Positions 1 through 64,000 of a stretch of DNA of 64,000 bases are shown piece by piece. The DNA is from Chelonoidis abingdonii (taxonomy: Eukaryota; Chordata; Testudines; Testudinidae). The DNA lies in contig NC_133782.1 in assembly GCF_003597395.2 (NCBI RefSeq), forward strand, positions 3,977,249 to 4,041,248, in the 5' to 3' direction. Numbering within the stretch: position 1 is the first letter of the stretch; each line of letters begins with the position of its first letter. The notes beneath the pieces are model-generated. The model worked only from the letters and a program-made list of their open reading frames with translations, was not told the origin of the DNA and did not search any database. A program made the position numbers and the translations under genes.

Positions 1-55
1 ACCCTGAGTTTAGCAGACTAATGCTCAAACCACTGAGCTATCCTACCTTCCCAAA
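1..55 (-). mobile_element. tRNA-derived SINE fragment, cut by window start
   Basis: Read on the minus strand, the bases match the 5' (A-box) part of the SINE seen intact at about 26564: gctcagtggtttgagcatt, followed by ctgctaaactcagggt. Only this end is inside the window. Confidence 0.7.
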
Positions 56-1285
56 CCAATTTTTTGGGAGCTCAAATGTTGTATTCTTGGGTTCACCCCA
101 AAGGGCTCACCTTTTCAAGAAAGTCTGAGCAAAATCAGTTTAACAACTTTTGAGTGGAACACTGGGAGGGAACGCAGGAACAGGTGGGAAAAGAATGTTT
201 TGTTTTCTATATGTTCCATAAACTCAAAAGAGGTGAAGCTAGAAATTTTAAATCTTACATGTTTTGTTGATCTCATTAAGGCTTAAAAGTCACAGCAAGT
301 TTAAACAGTTTAGTTGATATATTTAAAATTAAAAATGTTGTGTATCTACATTATATTTTCTGTATTCACCCTAATGATGCATTCTTTAAGAACTCCCCAG
401 TTAAAGATACTCAGCTCTGCAAACCAAATATCTCTGCTTCATGGAACATACAAACTCTGTTAAGGATGACTGAATTATGGCAGCCTGGGTTACTGAAGGC
501 TAAATTAAGTACAGATAAATTAAGCATGCTCCGTTAACTATAGTTTTGTTATGACTGCAGGAGTTGGGAAACTGGAGTTTTTAAGTTCTGTATGGGAATA
601 ATTTGTACAGACCCAGCCTTAAAGTGAACTGTACACAGGTAGCTCACTGACATAATAGTCAAAGTTCAGGCACTCTACAGCCCAGATGCCTGACTTCAAT
701 GCAAAGACAAGCTTGCCAGGCAAAGCTGTAATCTTCCCCTAGTTGAATACCTCCAGAAAAAGAATTTTACTGACGCTGCCAGCAAAGAGGTCAGAGGTTT
801 GCTTTTATCTAGATTTTCAAATATTGGATGAAACATTATTTAGGGTACTTCTGTATAGACAATACCATATGTGTGATTGACTAGACATTGATAGCACCTG
901 TGATTGGCTAGAAATGGATGGCATCTGTAAGTTTTTGTGGCACCTCTATATGAGAGCATGTCCTGTTTCTTGTCTATAGAACAGCTGTCTAGTAGTATGG
1001 AGAAATTCAAAATCATCATCAGTATTAGCCCGATGATTTACAGGGAGGTGTACTGGACAAGCTCATATTATCTTCTTATCTCTAGCTTCTATGAGTACAT
1101 GAAATACAAGACAAATCTGGGAATCTAATTAAAGCACGTCTCCTTTTTTTACATACATGTACAAGTCACTGGACTCTTAGTGGCCCACCTAGACTAACCT
1201 ACCTATCCAAAGTGACTCAGGAATGCATTATGAGCATATACATCTGAGAAAAGCCCTTGGTCTGAGTCACTGTGATTCCACTTTT
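56..1285. other. A/T-rich upstream sequence, nothing recognised
   Basis: No gene, repeat family or RNA gene could be supported. Short open readings at 340-537 and 937-1128 show no family resemblance. Confidence 0.5.
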
Positions 1286-1287
1286 CA

Positions 1288-1390
1288 GCGTGGTAGCGTG
1301 TTAGTCTGTATCAGCAAAAAGAACCAGGAGTCCTTGTGGCACCTTAGAGACTAACGAGTTTATTTGAGCATCTGCTTTCGTGGGCTAAAA
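1288..1390 (-). mobile_element. Penelope-like element terminal fragment
   Basis: It contains gtgttagtctgtatcagc, ccttgtggcaccttagagac and a ctttcgtgggctaaaacc end. All are shared with the termini of the Penelope-like copies at 28.4-29.3 kb and 52.5 kb. Read on the minus strand it keeps GAAAGC, a 4-base loop, GC, TC, but it is truncated before the CTGATGA part. It abuts the CpG-rich block. Confidence 0.7.
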
Positions 1391-1639
1391 CCTGGGGGAC
1401 TCCTCGCTTTTTGAGATTCCGCTGCAGCAGTTCCTGGGCAAAGGCAGAGACAAGGCACTAACGCCAGGGAACTGAAAGTGGGCGGAAAACAAAGGAGTTC
1501 CACATCCCCCACTAAGACAAGCCGCCTGGCAGATCGCAGGAGCATTCCGGCTGCAGACACCACACCGCTCAACGCCACGACGTGACAACACGATACCTGG
1601 AAGAGGGCGCGCAAGGATCCTGCACGGGCTGACACGCCT

Positions 1640-2440
1640 CACACGCACACCCCTAAGACTCAGCCACCCGAGGCGGGGCAGGAGCAGCCCGCCCGCCCAA
1701 AGCAGAACCGCGCGTGGGAGAGAGATGCTGGCCAAGGCCAAGTTCCGTGGGGCCTTTGAGGTAAGGCTGAAGAGCCGCTCAACCCCGCTGGGGCTCGTCA
1801 GGGAGGTGCCTGAGAGGAGCCAAACCGCCTCAGAAGGGGTCGGGTTCATTCGAGCACTTGGCTCCTGCCACTGAGGCGAGCAAAGGACACCCCCAAAATG
1901 GCGTCGCTCTACTAGGCACCTCCCGGGCCAGGCCCTGGCCGCTCGCTTCCTTCCCGCCACGGGGTTTGTCTCCCCGCATCCCCCTAGCAGTGACCGCCCG
2001 TTACGTCAGCTCAATCCCGCGGCACAGCACCCCACCCCGCGCGACCAGCCCTCGCGAGAGCAGGACTGGCGGGACCGAGCAGGCGGAAGTGACGCACAGT
2101 ATGACGGCGGGCGCCGGTCTTGCGAACGCTGGAGCGGGAGGGACGGCGTGAGCCATTGACTAATTGCTCCGGGCTTGGCCTCGTCCCTGGGACCGCTGCC
2201 GCTAGCGCGGGTTCTGGCTCCCCATGTTGTGCTAGCTCGGCCGCTGCGCGCCCGCCGTGTTTCCATGGTAACCGGCGGAGCAGCGCCCTCGGGATCCCAT
2301 CACGGCCCCCGACCCCCATTAGGACCCGGCCGCCGCGGCTCTGCGCCTCTGGCGGGCTCGTGGGGGTGTGAAGCCGGCTCCTCGGGGACGGCCGCGTGTG
2401 CGGCTTCTCAGGCCCTGTCTAGGCAAGGGACCCGCACGCC
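1640..2440 (+). promoter_or_regulatory. CpG-rich block, likely RTEL1 promoter and non-coding first exon
   Basis: This stretch is far richer in G+C and CpG than its A/T-rich surroundings and lies 1.6-2.4 kb before the first coding exon. Candidate motifs: ttacgtcagc (2001-2010, CRE/ATF-like) and gcggaagtgacg (about 2081-2092, ETS-like with an adjoining CRE half site). A possible 5' UTR donor, ggcgtgagcc, sits near 2148, which would give an intron of about 1.9 kb to the acceptor at 4055. Long open readings on both strands inside it are what high GC gives by chance. In mammals STMN3 lies head-to-head with RTEL1; no STMN3 exon is visible here. Confidence 0.65.
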
Positions 2441-2631
2441 TTGGCATTGAAGTCTTTCTTTCCTGGGCGTGCAGAGCCTCTGCGTGGATCTGCTTATTTC
2501 AGCTCCCGTGTGGCCCATGGTAATTTAACCTGAGCTGATTAGGAGTCAGGTTAAGGTTTCAACCCATGGGTGGTGGCCCCCTGAGAGTCTGCAGACTATG
2601 GCTGAGGGGGTCTGCAAAAAGCTGTGCTTAC

Positions 2632-2761
2632 CAGTAGTTTTCAGTCTGGGGGGGTGGTCACCTGGGGGTCCACAGACTATGTCTAAAATGTCGATAGGGC
2701 ACTGCACCTCCATTTGAAGGTTTTTAGGGGTCTACAAATGAAAAAAGGTTGAAAACCGCTG
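2632..2761. mobile_element. Small hAT-type MITE
   Basis: The ends are inverted: cagtagttttcagtct at the left, and aggttgaaaaccgctg at the right, which reads cagcggttttcaacct on the other strand. The CAG start and the roughly 16-bp imperfect inverted ends fit hAT miniature elements. An exact 8-bp target duplication is not clear. A related degraded stretch (2570-2625) lies just before it. Confidence 0.6.
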
Positions 2762-2929
2762 GCTTAGAATGACTACGCTAGAGGGGTACAGCTAGGGTGC
2801 TAGGGAGGCGACTCACGCTGTTCCTGAAAGTGCTGAAATGTCTAATATTCCAGGAACATGTGAGTGGTTACCCTGTACTGTGCGGTATTTGTGCTGCTGC
2901 AGTACCATAGTATAGATCCATCGATGTAG

Positions 2930-3136
2930 GAAGTAAGTGTTTTTCCATCAATCTAGTTAATCCACCTCTCCAAGAGGCGTTAAGTAGGTCTCTGGAAGAA
3001 TTCTTCCCTTGATCTAGCTGTGTCTATGGGGAGGGGGGTTAAGTCAACCTAATTATGTTGTACAGCGCATGAAATTTTTCACAACCCTAAGTGAAGTACA
3101 TAGGTTGACCTCATTTTTAGGTATAGACCAGGCCTG
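2930..3136. mobile_element. MITE remnant with Harbinger-like right end
   Basis: The right end tatagaccaggcct resembles the termini of the PIF/Harbinger elements in this window. The internal gaaatttttcaca block recurs at 59160-59185. The left end is not well defined. Confidence 0.5.
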
Positions 3137-4070
3137 AAGAGGCTACCCTTTAAGTGACACAAGAGGGACTGTGCAGATTTTTGCACTCGTTTAAACCAAC
3201 AGCTTTAGTCAAATCAGTGCAACTTTTTCATGCAAGTAAGGCCTTGTGCAAAGTACTTACAATACATGTGCACACTTAGGAGATGAAAAAGTATGAAATT
3301 TGAGACAAAAGTGACAAGATCCCAGGACTTGCATGGGCAAGGCTGCCGGAAGTCTGTGCAATTTGAATAAGGAACACTTTAAACAAACAACAACAAAAAA
3401 AAGTGAGATTTAAAATGTTTGAGATGTAAATAGCAAAGTTCTTCTAGAAACAGATCTTCGAAGTGAATAGACAGGACGCACTCTCCCAAAGCAGGGAGAC
3501 TTGACAGGACTGAGAGTATTTGAGGTGACCAAGTCATTTATGCTCTCTGTGTTTAACATTAAACTACATGCACCTCTCCCATGCTCTGGATAGTCATAAC
3601 TCTAAATTGACAGTATCAGTTTATTTACAGTTTCCAATGATGGACTGCCCATTCTATTCCACTAAAAGCCTCCTAACAAACATAAATAGAATAATAAATT
3701 TGGCATATTCCGTGGCCGCATTAGTGGTGTGATTCTACAAAGAGTGAAGTTTGTGAATAACTTTACTCCTGTGAGTAGTTGCATTGCATGCATTGGACTA
3801 CTTCCAAGAGTGTGCTTAGATCTTTGCAGAATTGGGCCCTAAATCCTGCTGAACTTCGTAGCTGTTGTAAGTAGTGATTTGCTGGCAATGTTGTTGAGTG
3901 AAAATGAAATGACAGTACTCTCATCTACCATGTACATATAATTTCAATGGATTTTAATGAGAAGTTGCAGTATGTACATATTTAGCATATATGCTTCTTG
4001 TTGTGTGTTGTAAATTATACGTGATAAAGCATGCTCTTGGTTTCTGTGCTTTCAGTGTGTAAGATAAAGT

Positions 4071-61012
<56,942 letters not shown>

Positions 61013-61261
61013 GTAAGATTGGGGAACTTTTCGCAGATGATTTTTTGCCAGTCCATTGTCTCATAGTTTCTCTCTCCAGCATATGGCTTCTCTTGCCATC
61101 TCTGTGGGGCCACAGTAAGCAAAACTGCTCTATCGGACCATACAAATTTGACACCCCTCTCCCAAACCCCACCTCCGGCTGGGTTGTGCTGAAATTTTAA
61201 ATTCTTCAAGTGATTGCACGTGTCTGTTTCACTTCAAATGTGTGTGCACCTGGTGCCCAGG

Positions 61262-61461
61262 AGGAGGTGGTCAGGGGTCCCAGGAGGGGTGGGGTCAGAG
61301 GACAAGGATCAAGGGGGGTGTTGGATGGGTCAGGGATTCTGAGGGGGGCAGCCACAGGGCAGGAAGTGGAAGGGGGTGGATAGGGGTTGGGGCAGGCCCT
61401 CCATACAGTTTCGGAACTCCGATGTGGTCCTCGGGCCAAAAAGTTTGCCTACCCCTGGTTT
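61262..61461. mobile_element. hAT-type fragment inside the second DIRS copy
   Basis: It ends gtttgcctacccctgg, which reversed is the common hAT end ccaggggtaggcaaac. The interior is a G-rich stretch. The left end is not clear, so the copy is probably truncated. Confidence 0.5.
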
Positions 61462-63540
61462 AAACCTTGCGAGACCTGCGGGAAGCCCATCCCAACAGGT
61501 GACTCCCATGACGCATGTCTAGGGAAAGAGCACCAAACAGACAGGTGCAGAATCTGCAGGTCGTTCTGCCTTAGGATGAAGAAAGAGCAGGATTTCCAGC
61601 TGAAACAGCTTCTGGTGGAGTCCACTCTCCATCCGCAGCCTGCCACAGAGCTCCAGGATCCGACCCTGAGCATGTTGGCACGGAGCGTCTCAGCCTTGGT
61701 GCGTGACATGGCACAAAGGAAAGACTCTGACTCCAGAGATCGTTCACACTAGCAGTTCCTGGCACCAGAAGTGGCGCAGTCAACTGGGCATTGCTCGCAC
61801 TCACTGGTGCTGCACAAGAAGATGGACAGGAGTCGTTTCCCAGTGCTGAAGGCAGTGCCAGGTGCAACAACAGTGCATCCCATGAAGGAGCACTCAGCAC
61901 TCAAGTACCAAGAGTCGGTGCCGCTGACTTTAGTTTCCCAGCAGGGACTTCTGAATCCGGCACCCAGCGACTACCCGGACAGACAGTGCCAGGTGGAGGA
62001 GTTGGAGTCCCCCTCCACCCCAGACACTTTTGAGGCCACCAGGGACCTAATAGCAATGATGGCCCCTCAACCTCTGGCTATCAGGAACAAGCCTCTGGTT
62101 GTGCCGTGTCCGGCACCATCTAGAGGTAAGGCAGCCACGATGCGGCAATCACCTCCTCCAACGTGGCACTGGCACTGTTCACCTCGGCGCTGCTCGGGTT
62201 CGCCATCGCTGAGGCACTGTTCCCCAGCTTGGGACCCCGTGCATGGTTCTCTGGCACCGGTCCCCGGCACCAGCGGAGCAGCACCATTCCCCTGCTCAGT
62301 ACGGTACAGCTCAGCACTGCTGTGGTCGTCACAATCTAGATCAGTCATCTGACTTGGACTTGGGACTCTTTTTACTTATGCCGCAGCAGGTAGAGATTGA
62401 ATCGGCACAGAAGTGAGGCACTGGAAACATGGCCTCCAGATTAGCAGCCGCAGCCTCAATGGCCATTCTGGACTCCCTGGGCTTATCACCAGGCCCAGGG
62501 CTCATTTTCCAGTGGCTCTCACTCATTAATCTCTGAAACCCAAGAACCCCAGCCACATAAAAATCGCCCGGCACCTCAGGGATTGGAATCAACACCAGGA
62601 CAAGGACCACTGCCTGTCCTGGACATCGTTGAAGCAGCCATGGTGACAGCCGGCCAGACTACTGCTGCCATGACTACAGTCAGCGCAGGGCCCACAGGCA
62701 CTGACCAGGAGGATGCTAGAGAGCTGGATGGTCAGAAGGACCCGGTACTGCCTCTAGCCTCCTCATCCTCATCCCCAGGTGAGGCAATTGCAGGGACTTC
62801 GGCCTTGGGACCTCCCCCAATAGACCACCGTGCACACCAGGACCTCTTGCGCAGAATTGCCCGCAACATGGGATTGCAGGCAGAAGAAGCTTTCGAGCCA
62901 AAGGACCCCATGGTCGATATCCTGATGCCAGAGGGTCTCTCCAGGGTAGCTCTGCCCCTGAGAAAAACTATACAGAGCAATATCAAAATGCTGTGGCAGA
63001 CCTTGGCATCGATCCTGCCTACTTTGTCCCATCCAAGGAATATGAGAACTTGTTCTCACATGTGCAGCCCTCCTCCCTAGTACTGACCATGGTCAACGAG
63101 AAGGAGAGGCAGGGCCAACAAGGACCGACTCCAAAATCCAAGGAGTCTAAAGATTAGACCATTTTGATAGGAAGGTCAACTCAACGGGGGCCTGCAGCTG
63201 AGGATAGCTAACCAACAAGCTATCCTCAACAGATACAACTTCAACTCGTGGGCCTCCATGTTGAAGTTTAAAGAGCTAATTTCATCAGACTCCAGGACTG
63301 AATTCATGGCCATTATTGACCAAGGGAAGGTGGTGGCACGAACCTCTCTTCAAGCCTCTCTTGATGCAGTGGACTCTGCCGCCCACATCCTCTCTTCATG
63401 GTTAGCCATGAGAAGGGGTTCAGGGCTGCAGGTGTCTGGGCTGCCCCCCAAAGTGCAGCAAACCTTTAGGACCTGCCATTTGAGGGCACAGGACTGTTCT
63501 CTGAGCAGATGGACTCCAAGCTGCACAGCCTGAAGGACTC
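61462..63540 (+). pseudogene. DIRS gag-like ORF1 of the second copy
   Basis: The start CETCGKPIPTGDSHDACLGK then EHQTDRCRICRSFCLRMKKE shows a paired-Cys zinc-like module. A Ser/Pro-rich middle follows in broken frames. The C-terminal part is LLRRIARNMGLQAEEAFEPK, DPMVDILMPEGLSRVALPLR (62583-63080), then MLKFKELISSDSRTEFMAII and ARTSLQASLDAVDSAAHIL (63258-63533). Several frameshifts, but less decayed than the 41-47 kb copy. Confidence 0.78.
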
Positions 63541-63645
63541 CCAGGCACACTCCTGCAACCCAGCGTAAAAACTTAAAACCACAGCCTCAACAGCAGCATT
63601 CCTACCCTCCTCAAAGATAGGACTTCTATAGAAGGAGGGGTAGGA

Positions 63646-64000
63646 ATGGAAGGCACAGACTGTCGCCACCTCCCTCAGGTCAGGGCCAGGGCCCAGCCAA
63701 ATCTTCTTCGGGCTCAAAGCAGGCCTTTTGAAGAGATGCCTGAGAATGGCATACCCACCACTACACCAGATCCTTCCCTGTGCTTCCTAAATCGGCTATC
63801 CCACTTCTTCCATGCCTGGTCCCAAATAACATCGGAACGCTGGGTCCTTTGCATGGTGGAAGTGAGATATTCTCTCCAATTGTGCTTCTCCCCTGTCACT
63901 CAACCCCCTTCCCCATCCCGCTTCAGGGACCCCTCACACGAGCAACTCCTTATCCAGGAGGTGTAGTCGCTCCTCGCTGTGGGGGCAGTGGAGGAGATTC
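63646..64000 (+). pseudogene. DIRS ORF2 start (pre-reverse-transcriptase) of the second copy
   Basis: FLNRLSHFFHAWSQITSERW then PSRFRDPSHEQLLIQEV corresponds to the region just before the reverse transcriptase (compare SSHKHLQIQEVQLLLSLG at 47.9 kb). A stop (tag) at 63964-63966 interrupts it where the first copy stays open. Confidence 0.72.

Larger units (their letters stand above)
61200..64000 (+). mobile_element. DIRS retrotransposon (second copy), cut by window end
   Basis: The left repeat remnant (about 61202-61262: ttcttcaagtgattgcacgt, then gtgtgtgcacctggtgccc) is followed by a small insert ending at about 61461 and then ORF1. It continues beyond 64000. Same strand as RTEL1 and as the other two DIRS pieces. 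It lies in the intron after exon 22. Confidence 0.8.

Noticed and set aside
1385..1960. 191-codon minus-strand open reading in the CpG-rich block
   Set aside because: High GC removes stops by chance; the sequence is Arg/Leu/Ser-rich with no family motif, and no STMN3-like exon is seen.

Overview
The window is nuclear DNA of a vertebrate, most likely a cryptodiran (hidden-neck) turtle. The evidence is its repeats. These are a tRNA-derived SINE whose tail resembles a CR1 3' end, CR1-type LINEs, many hAT and PIF/Harbinger-like miniature elements, Penelope-like fragments with a GIY-YIG domain, and DIRS-type tyrosine-recombinase retrotransposons. That mix fits turtles and not birds or mammals. The species call is inference from repeat style; no database search was possible.

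One host gene is recognised: RTEL1, the Fe-S helicase that resolves telomeric T-loops and D-loops. It lies on the + strand. A GC/CpG-rich block (about 1640-2440) is its likely promoter and non-coding first exon. Twenty-two coding exons (4071 to 61012) join without a frameshift or stop into the first 674 residues. They carry Walker A GTGKT (K48), the four Fe-S cysteines (C145, C163, C172, C207), the DEAH box (250-253), and helicase motifs III, IV and V. Motif VI and the C-terminal part (harmonin-like and PIP-box/RING regions) lie beyond the window.

Almost everything else is intronic transposon sequence. Intron 8 (14.5-21.3 kb) holds a hAT MITE, a tRNA-Pro-like remnant and a long LINE ruin carrying two MITEs. 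Intron 13 (25.9-31.9 kb) holds a SINE, a Penelope-like element with inverted ends and a hairpin of about 315 bp. Intron 17 (39.7-52.3 kb) holds a DIRS element with inverted terminal repeats and an internal complementary region. That element is itself interrupted by a 4.3 kb PIF/Harbinger transposon (3-bp duplication CAG) and by a probable 429-bp solo LTR (4-bp duplication ACCC). Introns 19 and 22 hold two more DIRS pieces on the same strand, the last cut by the window end.

Points for follow-up are the nested DIRS, Harbinger and LTR structure, a hammerhead-ribozyme-like core in the Penelope termini, a near-perfect 28-bp copy of RTEL1 exon 19 about 2.9 kb downstream, a large foldback just upstream of exon 14, and a LINE tail that ends about 28 bp before the exon 17 acceptor. 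No CRISPR, rRNA, or second host gene was found.
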